DNA of 64,000 bases from Clostridium ragsdalei P11 (GCF_001675165.1 NZ_LROS01000066.1:113124-177123); one strand, 5' to 3'; counted from the stretch's first letter, positions 50,386 through 60,960 are shown. The notes: generated by a model from the sequence alone, not told the origin. Translations and numbers: made by a program.

Positions 50386-52158
50386 TTAATTCTCATTATC
50401 TCCAATTTCCGTAGAAATTATTTCATGTTTAAGTACGTCAATGAGTCCAATGTCCGTAAGCCCAAGTTCCGGCACAGTAGGCAGGGAAATAAATGACAAT
50501 GTCATAAAAGGTGCAGCTAAAGTGCAGCCTATCTCATGTGTAAGATTATTTAAATTAGTAATTTCCTCTATAACAGAATCCGCATCATGGTCACTCATAA
50601 GCCCACCAATAGGTAAAAGCATCTTTCCAATAACTTTACCCTGCTTTACTAATACAAAGCCTCCCTGTATATCCTTAATTTCATTAACTGCTATAGACAT
50701 ATTATAATCATCAGTTCCAACACAAACTATATTGTGGTGATCATGGGATACAGAAGAAGCCAGTGCGCCATCTTTAATATTAAATCCCTTTACAAATCCA
50801 ATTCCAACTCCACCTGTTTTTCCGTATCTTTCAACTACTGCAAGTTTTAAAATGTCCTCTTCTACATCATTTTGAATTAGTCCTCCCTTTACCGGAAGTT
50901 TTACCTTTATCCACTTGTTTATTATCTGATCTTTAATAAGTTCTATGACATTTACACAGGTTGTATCATTACATTTAGAGTTTATCTTAAAAGATTCTGG
51001 TATTATTGGAGTTTTAAATTTTACAGTATTTTTTATCCAGCCTGGATATTTTGAATTTACTTTATTTGAAATTAAATTTCCCTGCTCAGCTACAAGCTTA
51101 CCTTCAAAAAATACCATGTATGGTTCTATATTTTCTAAACTTTCTACTACCAGAATATCCGCTTTTCTTCCTGGAGTAATACTTCCTATTTCATCTTCTA
51201 CTCTAAAATGCTTTGCTGCATTTATAGTTGCCATCTGAATTGCATTTATAGGAGAAACCCCAAGAGAAATAGCCTTGTTCACATTATAATTGATGTGTCC
51301 TTCATTTTTTATGTCACTGGCATGTTTATCATCTGTACAAAACATAAGATGTTCAAAAGAAAGTTTCTTATCTACAATTCCCTTTATGAGCTTTTCTACA
51401 TTTCTCTCAGAACTTCCTTCTCTTATAAATACATCCATACCAAGTCTTATTCTCTCAAGAAGTTCTTCAAATGATACACATTCATGATCATCACTCATAC
51501 CAGAAGCAGCATAAACATTAAGATCTCTTCCTGTTATTCCAATAGCGTGCCCATTAATTATTTTTCTTCTACTAAGCGAAGACTCAATTTTCTTTAAATA
51601 TTCTTCTTTTTTAAACAGTATTTTTGAAGGGTCAAGTTCCCCTAAGCTCAACGTCTCATCCCAACTAAGTGCCTCTATGACTTCTTCTAATTCCACTACC
51701 CCTCCTGTAGTTTCAAGGCCCGGAGCTGTAGGTACTCTTGATGGAATTTCAATATAAGTTCTATAAGGTAGTTTTTCTATAGAATTAAGCAGAGCTTTTA
51801 TTCCATCTATTCCACATACATTTGCAATTTCCATAAGATCTGCACAAAGAGTTGTAGTACCTTTAGGTACTATTACATCTGAAAGTGCTTCAGGAGAAAG
51901 CAATGTAGTTTCAATATGCAAATGGGAATCAATGAATCCTGGAATAGCATATTTTCCACTGCAATCTATAGATTTTTTAGTTTCAAGCTTAACGTCAGGA
52001 TCAATACACACAACCCTGCCATTTTTTATATAGATGCTTGTAGCATATATTTCTTCAGAATAGACATTTACAAGATTAACATTTGAAAGTTTTAAATCAC
52101 AGGATACTTCACCTAGTCCACATTCTATAAGTTTTTTTATTTCCAAATAGCTTTTCAA
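50386..52158 (-). CDS. ade: Adenine deaminase
   Basis: Converts adenine to hypoxanthine and ammonia. The protein of 590 residues has the metal-binding GFIDSHLHIETTLLSPEA (about 74-91), the KGTTTLCADLMEIANV segment, SDDHECVSFEELLERIRLGM and the C-terminal GGFVLVKQGKVIGKMLLPIGGLMSD typical of Ade. The start is TTG 52158 after GGGGGAAAAGTG, overlapping the previous gene by four bases. It is the last gene of the purine operon and feeds hypoxanthine to the xanthine dehydrogenase. Confidence 0.93.
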   Translation of the reverse strand: MKSYLEIKKLIECGLGEVSCDLKLSNVNLVNVYSEEIYATSIYIKNGRVVCIDPDVKLETKKSIDCSGKYAIPGFIDSHLHIETTLLSPEALSDVIVPKGTTTLCADLMEIANVCGIDGIKALLNSIEKLPYRTYIEIPSRVPTAPGLETTGGVVELEEVIEALSWDETLSLGELDPSKILFKKEEYLKKIESSLSRRKIINGHAIGITGRDLNVYAASGMSDDHECVSFEELLERIRLGMDVFIREGSSERNVEKLIKGIVDKKLSFEHLMFCTDDKHASDIKNEGHINYNVNKAISLGVSPINAIQMATINAAKHFRVEDEIGSITPGRKADILVVESLENIEPYMVFFEGKLVAEQGNLISNKVNSKYPGWIKNTVKFKTPIIPESFKINSKCNDTTCVNVIELIKDQIINKWIKVKLPVKGGLIQNDVEEDILKLAVVERYGKTGGVGIGFVKGFNIKDGALASSVSHDHHNIVCVGTDDYNMSIAVNEIKDIQGGFVLVKQGKVIGKMLLPIGGLMSDHDADSVIEEITNLNNLTHEIGCTLAAPFMTLSFISLPTVPELGLTDIGLIDVLKHEIISTEIGDNEN

Positions 52159-52646
52159 TCACTTTTCCCCCAGTACCCCTCATGAGTTTTTAATATTTCA
52201 TCCTTTAATTCATTAAAAGGCCCTATTACAGTAATATCTTTCTGTCCTTTCTTAAACACTTCCCTACAAGAGAGGTCAAAAGTTGGATTTTGCTTGTCAT
52301 TTCCCGTTTGATTTAGAAGTTCTTTTTCAGTAAGTCCATATACAACTGTCCTTACATTACCCCAATACATAGCACCAGAACACATGACACATGGTTCAAA
52401 AGTAGTATATAGTGTACACTCTGCTAAAAATTCTTTAGAATATTTTTGAGATGCCCTTCTCATAAGGGAAGCCTCAGCATGTCCCGTACAGTCTCCTGTG
52501 CTTATCTCTATATTTTCCTGTTCTAAAAGTATATTACCATCTTTATCTACAAGCAGTGCTCCAAATGGAGTATTTCCATGTTCTCTTGAATTTTTAGCAA
52601 TTTCATTTGCCCTTCTTAAATAATATAAGTGATCCTTTTTACTCAT
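52155..52646 (-). CDS. Nucleobase deaminase of the guanine/cytidine deaminase family
   Basis: Zinc deaminase of 163 residues. The catalytic motif is TGHAEASLMRRA (zinc His, catalytic Glu) with FEPCVMCSGAMYWG (two zinc cysteines). The extended C-terminus and the operon context (xanthine dehydrogenase, adenine deaminase) favour guanine deaminase, giving xanthine, over tRNA adenosine deaminase. It overlaps the FAD-subunit gene by eight bases. Confidence 0.85.
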   Translation of the reverse strand: MSKKDHLYYLRRANEIAKNSREHGNTPFGALLVDKDGNILLEQENIEISTGDCTGHAEASLMRRASQKYSKEFLAECTLYTTFEPCVMCSGAMYWGNVRTVVYGLTEKELLNQTGNDKQNPTFDLSCREVFKKGQKDITVIGPFNELKDEILKTHEGYWGKSD

Positions 52647-53472
52647 TACACTTTTCCTCTACTTTCTTCATAAAATCTTTAAGCAAATTTATTGAAACTT
52701 TTTTTCTATAAACAGCTGTGGACCTTTGATCATCTATTGGAGTTATTGAACTTCCATAAATTTCTAATGCCTTATCTAAATTCAATTTTTTAATTTCCTC
52801 TTCACCCTTTTTTACTCTAACAACTGTAGATCCTACAGATCCAAATGCAATGCACACATCATCAACTTTCCCCGCGGAGATGCTGACAAATGCAGCAAAG
52901 GAGAGCTTAGAAATAGCTGCTGCTTTACGTGTTCCTACCTTTTTATAGTAAAATAATTTATGATCATTTGCTGGGATTTTAATACAGGTAAGAATTTCAT
53001 CCTTTTTTAAAGAAGTTTTCCCAGGTCCAACTATAAACTCATCTATAGGGACAGTTATCTTTTGAGTTTTACTTTCTATTATAAGTTGTGCCTCCATAGC
53101 ATAAAGTAGTGGAAGCATATCCGCTGCAGGAGATGCATTACATATGTTTCCCCCAAGTGTTCCAACATTTCTGATAGCAGGTGTGGCTATGCCATCTATT
53201 ACAGTTCTAAAGCTATCTGGTATCAGTTCACTTTCACAAACTTCACTATAGGTACATGCTGCTCCAATATATATGTAGTCCTCATCTCTTTCAATATTCT
53301 TCAGTTCTTTTACTTCATTTATAAAAACTACATTACTTTTAAAATCAGGCAGCAAGCCCGGTTCCATTCTCTTCTTTATCATAGCATCAGTACCACCAGC
53401 CACTACAATTGCATCTACTTTATTTAGTATATCTAACGTGTCCTTAATATTTACTGGCTTAAAGCTTTCCAC
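52639..53472 (-). CDS. Xanthine dehydrogenase FAD-binding subunit
   Basis: FAD subunit of a molybdenum hydroxylase, 277 residues. FAD contacts are in VVAGGTDAMIKKR (about 20-32) and IRNVGTLGGNICNASPAADMLPLL (about 99-122). The CO-dehydrogenase flavoprotein C-terminal domain follows. The start is GTG 53472, overlapping the iron-sulfur gene by 22 bases. It passes electrons from the iron-sulfur subunit to NAD or another acceptor. Confidence 0.92.
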   Translation of the reverse strand: MESFKPVNIKDTLDILNKVDAIVVAGGTDAMIKKRMEPGLLPDFKSNVVFINEVKELKNIERDEDYIYIGAACTYSEVCESELIPDSFRTVIDGIATPAIRNVGTLGGNICNASPAADMLPLLYAMEAQLIIESKTQKITVPIDEFIVGPGKTSLKKDEILTCIKIPANDHKLFYYKKVGTRKAAAISKLSFAAFVSISAGKVDDVCIAFGSVGSTVVRVKKGEEEIKKLNLDKALEIYGSSITPIDDQRSTAVYRKKVSINLLKDFMKKVEEKCNE

Positions 53473-53936
53473 AACTTCTCACCTCTTTCACTAGCTAATT
53501 TTATGGCATCAATTATCATATTATATCCTGTACATCTGCATATATTTCCTGAAATTCCACGTCTTATATCCTCTTCTTTTGGTTTTGGATTTTCAATAAG
53601 AAGAACATAAGATGCCATTATCATAGCAGGTATACAAAAACCACATTGAACTGCACCTGCTTCCTTAAAACACTGATCAAGTACTTCAAATTCTTTTGTA
53701 TTTCTCAACCCTTCAATAGTTAAGACCTTGCTTCCCATTACATTTGCCAGTGGAAAGCAGCAGGAATTAACCAATTTTCCATCTATTATAACAGCACAGG
53801 CCCCACATTCTCCCTGTCCACAGCCTTCCTTTACTCCAGTTAATTTAAAGTCTTCTCTTAAAACATCTAAAAGTCTCTTAACACCTGAAGCTTCAATTTC
53901 TACATCTTTATTATTCAAGTTAAAGTTTACCTTCAT
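53451..53936 (-). CDS. Xanthine dehydrogenase 2Fe-2S subunit
   Basis: Two-cluster ferredoxin subunit of 161 residues. The plant-type cluster ligands are in GCGQGECGACAV and the following SCCFP; the second, alpha-helical cluster ligands are in QCGFCIPAM and NICRCTGY. Order and length match XdhC/CoxS-type subunits. It overlaps the molybdopterin-subunit gene by 17 bases. AGGAGGT precedes ATG 53936. Confidence 0.94.
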   Translation of the reverse strand: MKVNFNLNNKDVEIEASGVKRLLDVLREDFKLTGVKEGCGQGECGACAVIIDGKLVNSCCFPLANVMGSKVLTIEGLRNTKEFEVLDQCFKEAGAVQCGFCIPAMIMASYVLLIENPKPKEEDIRRGISGNICRCTGYNMIIDAIKLASERGEKLWKALSQ

Positions 53937-56022
53937 TGTCCATTACCTCCATTATCGATTCCGGTGTTACAGGAATTTGATTTAGATGCCTTTTAAGTGC
54001 ATTCTCTACTGCAATGGCATAAGCAGGAGCTGCTCCATCAATAGTCAGTTCTCCCACACTTTTTCCACCAAAAGGTCCGTTATAATAGGGGCTATTTACA
54101 AGTTCTCTATGTATCCTTGGGAAATCTACAGCTGTTGGTATAATATAATCTGTAAAAGTTGACTGTTCCAGTTTTCCCTGTTTAGGGTTTAAAACCTCCA
54201 TGGAAGCATATCCCAAACCCTGAGTTACACCTCCATCTATTTGACCTTTAACAATATTATCATCAATGGCATTTCCTACATCATAAGCAGTCCATATACC
54301 TTTAACTGAAACTTCATAAGTTAGTGGATCTATTTCCACTTCTACTACATTTGCACCCCAAGCACTGGTATTGTATGCGTCTCCTTCAAATTTATTTTCA
54401 TCCCACAAAATTTCTTCAGGATGTTTGTAATTAGCTTCAATTTCAAATTCATCCTTCTCATTCCATTTATCTTTAATTTTCTGACATGCTTCTTCAATGA
54501 GTCTTCCAACTATCAATATACTTCTTGAAGCTACAGTAGGCCCAGAATTAGGTACCCTATCCGTATCTGGTTTATTGTATATAATTCTATCTATGGGTAT
54601 TCCTATTGTCTCTGCTGCTATTTTTCTTAAAGTAGTACCTAAGCCCTGTCCCATTTCTACATTAGATACTAATATTTCCACAGTGTCATTCTTGTTTTTT
54701 CTCACTTTCAGCTTTGTCTTTATAATGTCTCTTTCTCCTTTTCCAGTAAAGCCACCGCCGTGGAAAAATACAGACATACCGATTCCTTTCAATTTATTTT
54801 CTGATATGTATTCTTTATATTTTCTATTGTAATCAGACATTTCTTCTACTTTATCCGTAAGCTTATCAACTACTACATCTTCCCTATAAGTTCCTCCTGT
54901 AGAAGTCTTACTTCCCTTTTTTACGTAATTAATTTTTCTAAACTCAACTGGATTTATTTTAAGCTTATTTGCCATATACTCTATAAACATTTCCACTGCA
55001 AAAGTAGATTGAGGTGCTCCAAATCCTCTAAATGCTCCACTAACTAATTTATTTGTCTTAAGTACAGATCCCTTCGTTTTTACATTTGCCACATCATATA
55101 CTCCACATATTCCAAAAATTGCCCTTTGAAGCACTACATTTGAGAGTCCAAAGTAGGCACCACCGTCTAATCTAACATCTGCATCCATTCCTATTATTCT
55201 ATAATTTTTATCTATATAACTTTTTAGCTTAATTTTTGATGGGTGTCTTTTAGTACTTGATTTTATATCTTCATTCCTCTCAAAGACAAGCTTCACTGTT
55301 TTTTTAGTTTTATAGGCTGCAACTGCAACTTGACATCCTAAAAGAGATGGAAACTCTTCTTTTCCTCCAAATCCTCCCCCTGTAGTTGCCTGTTTTACCT
55401 GAACCCTGTCGTAGTCAAAATCAAGTGCCTGTACAATTGCATCTTTTATATAATAAGGACACTGCATAGAACCCTCTACTGTAATCTTTCCATCATGATA
55501 AGTTCCTACAATTCCCTGTGGCTCCATATATGCATGTTCCTGGTATGCCGTACTATATTCATTTTCAAAAACATATTTAGCATCTCTAACTGCAGTTTCT
55601 ATGTCTCCCTTTGAATACTTGTACTCTACAAATGTATCATTTTTTTCTTCAGCATCATCCATAGTTAAAGTTGAAGGTAAATCCTCATACTCTACTTCTA
55701 TTCTTAAAATAATATCTACTACTTTTTTCTTTTCAGGCCCTACAACAAGGAGTATTCCCTCTCCAATATATTTTACCTCGTCTTCAACAAAAATTGGCCA
55801 ATCTCCAATTTTACCTGGTACATCATTTTTGTCCACAATAAAATATCCTTCAGGAATCTCTGGGAACTTTATAGATAATATTTTAGCTCTTGCTCTAGTA
55901 GATCGAAGCGTTTTTGCATATAAAACGTCTTTATATACTATATCAGAGATATATTTAGCTTTCCCCAATATCTTTTCTTCTGCATCAAATCTAATTATAG
56001 AATCACTTATATTGTTTTCCAT
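53920..56022 (-). CDS. Xanthine dehydrogenase molybdopterin-binding subunit
   Basis: Catalytic subunit of 700 residues. Molybdopterin contacts are in TGGGFGGKEEF, GAFRGFGAPQ and VEMGQGLGT, and the catalytic base is the glutamate in GGKSVGELTIDGAAPA near the C-terminus. It lacks the fused FAD and iron-sulfur domains, as expected for the three-subunit form. The adjacent ygeY gene is a marker of selenium-dependent molybdenum hydroxylases, so the enzyme may carry labile selenium at the molybdenum site. Expected reactions: hypoxanthine or purine to xanthine and urate. Confidence 0.92.
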   Translation of the reverse strand: MENNISDSIIRFDAEEKILGKAKYISDIVYKDVLYAKTLRSTRARAKILSIKFPEIPEGYFIVDKNDVPGKIGDWPIFVEDEVKYIGEGILLVVGPEKKKVVDIILRIEVEYEDLPSTLTMDDAEEKNDTFVEYKYSKGDIETAVRDAKYVFENEYSTAYQEHAYMEPQGIVGTYHDGKITVEGSMQCPYYIKDAIVQALDFDYDRVQVKQATTGGGFGGKEEFPSLLGCQVAVAAYKTKKTVKLVFERNEDIKSSTKRHPSKIKLKSYIDKNYRIIGMDADVRLDGGAYFGLSNVVLQRAIFGICGVYDVANVKTKGSVLKTNKLVSGAFRGFGAPQSTFAVEMFIEYMANKLKINPVEFRKINYVKKGSKTSTGGTYREDVVVDKLTDKVEEMSDYNRKYKEYISENKLKGIGMSVFFHGGGFTGKGERDIIKTKLKVRKNKNDTVEILVSNVEMGQGLGTTLRKIAAETIGIPIDRIIYNKPDTDRVPNSGPTVASRSILIVGRLIEEACQKIKDKWNEKDEFEIEANYKHPEEILWDENKFEGDAYNTSAWGANVVEVEIDPLTYEVSVKGIWTAYDVGNAIDDNIVKGQIDGGVTQGLGYASMEVLNPKQGKLEQSTFTDYIIPTAVDFPRIHRELVNSPYYNGPFGGKSVGELTIDGAAPAYAIAVENALKRHLNQIPVTPESIMEVMDNEGKL

Positions 56023-56097
56023 AATAAATATCCCCTTTCTAGAAATCTGCCCTAATTTACACTTTGTAGCACAAAGACCATATCCAAAATCTACAAC

Positions 56098-57282
56098 TTA
56101 GGAAAGCACTGCTTTAAGAATTGAATAATACCCTTCTACGGCTTTTTCAAATTGTGATATTTCAATATATTCATTTACTGTATGAGCTAAATTTTCCTTT
56201 GAAGGTCCAAAACCTATAGCCTTTATCCCTGCTTCCCCTGCATAATGGCTTCCATTTGTACAAAAAGAATAGTGAGTTATTTCAGGATTAATTCCAGCTT
56301 TTACTAGACCATCATAAGACTTTTTAACAAATTCATCTTTTCTATCATAAAGCCATGCAGGAAAAAATCTTTCCCCTTCTATTTCCACCCCTGTATAACA
56401 CATCTCTTTACCCCTTGAAAAACTTACTTTAGCTTTAAAATTTTCATCTTGTTTTTCAAGTTCTGTAATAATATCCTGTATAGGCTTAAGTACACTTTTC
56501 CTAGTTTCTCCTACAAGAAGCCTTCTATCAAATGTTGCTCTGCAGTAATCAGGAACTACAGATGCTCCTGGATATGGTGAAGATTTTATATCTGTAAGTT
56601 CAAGTATTCCATCGCCGAGAAAATCATGGCTGCTGAGTTTTAACTTTCTTATAGCCTCTATAAGCTTGTTCATCTTATATACTGCATTTATTCCCTTTTC
56701 AGGATTAGCTGAGTGGGCAGACTTTCCAAAGGTTTCAACTAAAATTTCAGCTCTTCCCCTCTGTCCTATCTTTAAATTGCAGTTTGATGCTTCTCCAATT
56801 ACCACATAATCAGGATTTACTTTAGCGCTTATTTTTCTAGAGGCAACTCCTTCAAAACACTCTTCATGTACAACTCCTGCTACATATATGTCACCTTTAA
56901 ACTTCTTCTTAACATCCTTAGCAAAATAAGAAACTCCACATATCATGGCACACAGGGCGCCTTTCATATCTGATGTTCCCCTCCCGTACATTTTGCCATC
57001 ATGAATTTGGGCAGCAAAAGGGGGGTATGTCCACTCACTCTCATCCACTACAGGTACAGTATCCATATGTCCATCAAACAATATGGACTTTCCCTTTTCT
57101 TTACCTTTTATATTGCCTATTATATTGCCGTAATCATCTATAAAAAAGTCGTCAAAACCCATATTATTAAATGCAACTTTTATAACATTTGCCACATTTT
57201 CTTCTTCTCCAGAATAACTTCTAGTTCTTATAAGCTTTTTACACAATTCAATTACTTCACTTTTTCTTTCCTCAGATAACAT
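56098..57282 (-). CDS. ygeY: YgeY-family M20 metallohydrolase linked to selenium metabolism
   Basis: Zinc-dependent M20 amidohydrolase or peptidase of 394 residues. Metal and catalytic residues are in LFDGHMDTVPV, GRGTSDMKGA and GVVHEECFEG; the lid domain carries GQRGRAEILVETFGKSAHS. The overall sequence matches YgeY, a family that follows genes of selenium-dependent molybdenum hydroxylases and purine degradation. The natural substrate is not established; a ureido or carbamoyl purine breakdown product has been suggested by context. GGGGGC precedes ATG 57282. Confidence 0.85.
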   Translation of the reverse strand: MLSEERKSEVIELCKKLIRTRSYSGEEENVANVIKVAFNNMGFDDFFIDDYGNIIGNIKGKEKGKSILFDGHMDTVPVVDESEWTYPPFAAQIHDGKMYGRGTSDMKGALCAMICGVSYFAKDVKKKFKGDIYVAGVVHEECFEGVASRKISAKVNPDYVVIGEASNCNLKIGQRGRAEILVETFGKSAHSANPEKGINAVYKMNKLIEAIRKLKLSSHDFLGDGILELTDIKSSPYPGASVVPDYCRATFDRRLLVGETRKSVLKPIQDIITELEKQDENFKAKVSFSRGKEMCYTGVEIEGERFFPAWLYDRKDEFVKKSYDGLVKAGINPEITHYSFCTNGSHYAGEAGIKAIGFGPSKENLAHTVNEYIEISQFEKAVEGYYSILKAVLS

Positions 57283-57300
57283 CTTTATGCCCCCTAAATA

Positions 57301-58890
57301 TTAAATTCTTATTACTCTTCCAGTTAAATTCTTGCTTCTATTTCCACCTTTAAGCACAACACTTCCATTTATAATTACTGCATCTATTCCATCAGGATAC
57401 TGCTCCGGTTCTATAAATGTACTTTTATCAATTATTTTATCTTGTGAAAATATGACAGCATCTGCCTTCTTACCTACCTGTAATACTCCTCTATCCTTTA
57501 TATTAAAGGCTTTTGCAGCTTTATAGGTCATCTTATATACAGCATCCTCCAGTGTAAGAACTTTTTGTTCCCTCACATATCTCCCAAGTATTCTTGGAAA
57601 TGTACCATACACTCTAGGATGTGGCTTTCCTGCTAAAAGTCCATCTGTACACACATTTTGCTCTCTTCTCTTTAAAAATTTTATTACTTGTTCTTCTTTT
57701 CCATAATAATCGTACATACCTACTGAATTTTCTTCTTCATATAAAAGATCAAAAGCTGCATTATATGGATCTTTATGTCTCATGTCTGCAATTTCCATAA
57801 GATTTTTTCCTATACAATCTTTGTTTTTGTCAGTATTTATACTGGTAACATATATATTTTCAAATCCAGCAAAATCTATAAAATTATCCCATCCCGGAAT
57901 TCCATTTTCTATATCTTCAATCATCTTTTTTCTAAGTTCATTATTCTCCAGTCGTTTAAGCAATTTGTCAGTTCCACCATCATGAGCCCAGGGAGGAAGT
58001 ATAACTCCAAGCATTGTACTTCCTGCAGAATAGGGATACTGATCATAGGATATCTCTAATCCTTCTTTTTCAGCTTCGTCTAAAAGCTCTCCCATTTTAT
58101 CAATTTTATTCCAGTCTTTCCTGCCGCATACTTTAAAATGAGAAAAATGTATCTTAACTCCACTTTCTCTTCCAATCTTTATTATTTCTTTCATTGAATT
58201 TACTATATCCCCAGCCTCACTTCTTTGGTGAACTACAAATATCTTGTCATGTTTTGCCACTACTTTGCAGAGTTCTATTAACTCATTTGCATCGCTATAG
58301 GCACAAGGCATATATATAAGCCCTGACGAAAGTCCTAAAGCTCCTGCATTTAATTCCCTCTCTGTTATCTCTTTCATCTTTTCTATGTCTCTCTTATCCA
58401 AAACTTTATTTTCAAGTCCTACAGCTTCCATTCTTATATTTCCGTGAGGTACAAGATAGGATACATTAGTAGCTGTTTTATTCTTTTCAAGAAGTCCTAA
58501 ATACCCTTTTGTATTTTTCCAATCCCATTTAAGCCTCTTACTGTCACCGTCAAGTCCAGCTATATTTTTTCTCCAGGAACTTATATAATTTTTAGGTACT
58601 GGAGCAGTAGACACCCCATCCTGCCCTAAAACCTCAGTAGTTATTCCCTGTCTAACTTTTGGCTCCACATATGGATCTAGAAGTATTTCTACATCTGAAT
58701 GGCTGTGGGTATCTATAAAACCAGGGCATACAACCTTGCCTTCTGCATTTATGACAGTATCAAATTTACTTTCTTTTAAACTAGTTCCTATGCAGCTTAT
58801 ACTATCATTTTCAATTGCCATATCTGCATTGTAAGGTGTAGAACCTGTTCCATCTACGATGGTTCCATTTTTTATAAGTATATTATTCAT
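57301..58890 (-). CDS. N-acyl-D-amino-acid deacylase-like amidohydrolase
   Basis: Amidohydrolase-superfamily enzyme of about 529 residues. The metal-binding PGFIDTHSHSDVE (about 57-69), HQRSEAGD, HFSHFKVCG and a late CTDGLLAG can be seen, matching the D-aminoacylase/dihydroorotase-like group. Within a purine operon it could open a ring or remove an acyl group from a degradation product, so the usual D-amino-acid name should be treated with caution. ATG 58890 begins the canonical MNNILIKNGTIVDGTG; a longer frame from 58908 is possible. Confidence 0.8.
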   Translation of the reverse strand: MNNILIKNGTIVDGTGSTPYNADMAIENDSISCIGTSLKESKFDTVINAEGKVVCPGFIDTHSHSDVEILLDPYVEPKVRQGITTEVLGQDGVSTAPVPKNYISSWRKNIAGLDGDSKRLKWDWKNTKGYLGLLEKNKTATNVSYLVPHGNIRMEAVGLENKVLDKRDIEKMKEITERELNAGALGLSSGLIYMPCAYSDANELIELCKVVAKHDKIFVVHQRSEAGDIVNSMKEIIKIGRESGVKIHFSHFKVCGRKDWNKIDKMGELLDEAEKEGLEISYDQYPYSAGSTMLGVILPPWAHDGGTDKLLKRLENNELRKKMIEDIENGIPGWDNFIDFAGFENIYVTSINTDKNKDCIGKNLMEIADMRHKDPYNAAFDLLYEEENSVGMYDYYGKEEQVIKFLKRREQNVCTDGLLAGKPHPRVYGTFPRILGRYVREQKVLTLEDAVYKMTYKAAKAFNIKDRGVLQVGKKADAVIFSQDKIIDKSTFIEPEQYPDGIDAVIINGSVVLKGGNRSKNLTGRVIRI

Positions 58891-58932
58891 AGCTTGGACA
58901 TCTCCCATCCTAAATTGTCTTCTTATGTTTTT

Positions 58933-59865
58933 CTAACGTTCCTCTCTAAAATAAGCATTGCCTAATGCTTTAGGCGGAGCATTTTTATTTGATTTTCTCA
59001 TATATACAAGTACCAGTATTATAATAGTTACTAAATATGGGAGCATATCAATAAAATATTGAGAAATAAACATATTTTTCATTCTAAAACTAATGATATC
59101 AAGTCCACCAAAAAGATAAGATGCAAAAATAGCTTTGTAAGGATTCCATGATGCAAATACAACCAGTGCTACTGCAATCCAACCTCTACCGGCTGTAACA
59201 TTATCCTGCCAACTGGGAACATATGCTAGTGATAAATAAGCACCACCAAGTCCACAAAGTGCACCACCAATAAGTATATGAATATATTTATAGAGATTTA
59301 CATTTATACTAGCGGCATCTGCTGCTGCCGGATTTTCTCCTACTGCTTTAAGATTTAATCCCTTATAAGTCCTGTAAAAATAAATTCCCATAATAATTGC
59401 AGCTGCATATCCAAGATAAACTAAAATATCCTGATGGAAAAAAATTGGTCCAACAAAAGGTATGTGGGAAAGTATTGGTATACTTATAGGTTCAAAAAAG
59501 CTTTTAACACCTCCTGGTATATTCTTTCCAACTATACTTTTACCTACAAAATTAGAAAATCCAGTTCCAAATATAGATATAGCTAGTCCTGAAACTGTTT
59601 GATTAGCTTTTAAATTAACCGTTAAAATTGTATATATGAGAACACCAAAAGCTCCTGCTGCCATAGCTGCCAAAATAGCCATAATTGGATTTCCAGTATT
59701 ATATCCTATACTAAATCCCATAACCGCACCCATAAGCATTAATCCTTCAACGCCAAGATTTAAATTTCCAGCTTTTTCAGTTAAAATTTCTCCTAGTGTT
59801 GCAAAAAGAAGGGGAGTTCCTGCAACTACTGCTGCTGCTAAAAAGCTAATTACTCCATTCATCAT
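58933..59865 (-). CDS. BMP-family nucleoside ABC transporter permease (second subunit)
   Basis: Membrane permease of 310 residues with about eight to nine helices. PLLFATLGEILTEKAGNLNLGVEGLMLMGA is the diagnostic N-terminal stretch of the NupQ/YufQ type; AVGENPAAADAASINV is the coupling region that meets the ATPase. It begins one base after the previous permease stop region (GAGGTGTAAATG), so translation is coupled. Confidence 0.9.
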   Translation of the reverse strand: MMNGVISFLAAAVVAGTPLLFATLGEILTEKAGNLNLGVEGLMLMGAVMGFSIGYNTGNPIMAILAAMAAGAFGVLIYTILTVNLKANQTVSGLAISIFGTGFSNFVGKSIVGKNIPGGVKSFFEPISIPILSHIPFVGPIFFHQDILVYLGYAAAIIMGIYFYRTYKGLNLKAVGENPAAADAASINVNLYKYIHILIGGALCGLGGAYLSLAYVPSWQDNVTAGRGWIAVALVVFASWNPYKAIFASYLFGGLDIISFRMKNMFISQYFIDMLPYLVTIIILVLVYMRKSNKNAPPKALGNAYFREER

Positions 59866-60960
59866 TTACACCTCATTTACAACTTTTTTATTTTCGTCAT
59901 TATTTTCATTTACATCGCCCTTTGACAGTCTAAACCTAATAAAAAATTCGCTTCCAAGTACAAAAAATAAAATTACTGACTGAAGTATTGATGCTACTGA
60001 ATTTGGTATACCAAATGCTGTCTGGATAAATGATCCTCCTTGCAAAAGGCCTGCAAATAAAATTGATACCAAAATACTTACAACAGGGTTTAAATTTGAT
60101 ATCCAAGCTATTATTATTCCAGTATATCCAACTCCACCTGTTATTTCAGTAGAAAGTGTTTGTTCTATGGCAGAAGACTGTATTACTCCTGTTATTCCAC
60201 AAAATACAGCACTTAGTACTATAGCAATTAAAGTAGTTTTCTTTATACCTATTCCTGCATATTTAGCGGTATTTTCGCTTTCACCAATTACAGAAATTTC
60301 ATAACCAGTTTTAGTGTGATTTAAGAATATATATACAAAAATAGCAAGTAATATAGCTATTATCCATCCAATATGAACTCCAAAGACACTTGGAAGTATT
60401 GCGTTAGAAGAGAAATTGGGCATTTTAGGGAATCCCAAAGAACTAGGATCTTTCCATGGACCATATTGAAGATAAGTTACAAATTTTAATGCAATATAAT
60501 TCATCATAAGGGTAGTTATAGTTTCATTGGCCCTCCATTTCACTTTAAAAAAACCAGGTATAAATCCCCATATTCCACTAAATAGTACCCCACTTGCAAA
60601 CATTAAAATGATGAGGATAGTAGCTGGCATATTAGGAAAATGAAATGCAACAAGTGCAGCTCCAAAAGCTCCCATTATTATCTGACCTTCACCGCCTATG
60701 TTATAATATTTTAATTTAAGACCTATTGCAATTCCAAGGGCAGTGATTGCAAGTGGTATAGCTGAATTTATAGTCTGTTTAATTGGATTGGAACCTCCAA
60801 AGGCACCTTTAAACATTGAAATATAAACTGATATAGGATTGCACTTAAGTGCTGCAAAAAGAATTCCCATTACAACAAAAGCTAATAATATGGCAATTAT
60901 TCTAATAGACACTTCTTTATTTTTACTTATATTCTCTCTTTTAACAAACTTCATTTTCAT
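59866..60960 (-). CDS. BMP-family nucleoside ABC transporter permease (first subunit)
   Basis: Membrane permease of 364 residues. It has the NupP/YufP pattern: LAITALGIAIGLKLKYYNIGGEGQ, WRANETITTLMMNYIA and VIGESENTAKYAGI (ATPase contact). The likely start is ATG 60960, nine bases after AAGGGTG; it overlaps the ATPase gene end by about 20 bases. ATGs at 60969 and 60954 are alternatives. Confidence 0.88.
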   Translation of the reverse strand: MKMKFVKRENISKNKEVSIRIIAILLAFVVMGILFAALKCNPISVYISMFKGAFGGSNPIKQTINSAIPLAITALGIAIGLKLKYYNIGGEGQIIMGAFGAALVAFHFPNMPATILIILMFASGVLFSGIWGFIPGFFKVKWRANETITTLMMNYIALKFVTYLQYGPWKDPSSLGFPKMPNFSSNAILPSVFGVHIGWIIAILLAIFVYIFLNHTKTGYEISVIGESENTAKYAGIGIKKTTLIAIVLSAVFCGITGVIQSSAIEQTLSTEITGGVGYTGIIIAWISNLNPVVSILVSILFAGLLQGGSFIQTAFGIPNSVASILQSVILFFVLGSEFFIRFRLSKGDVNENNDENKKVVNEV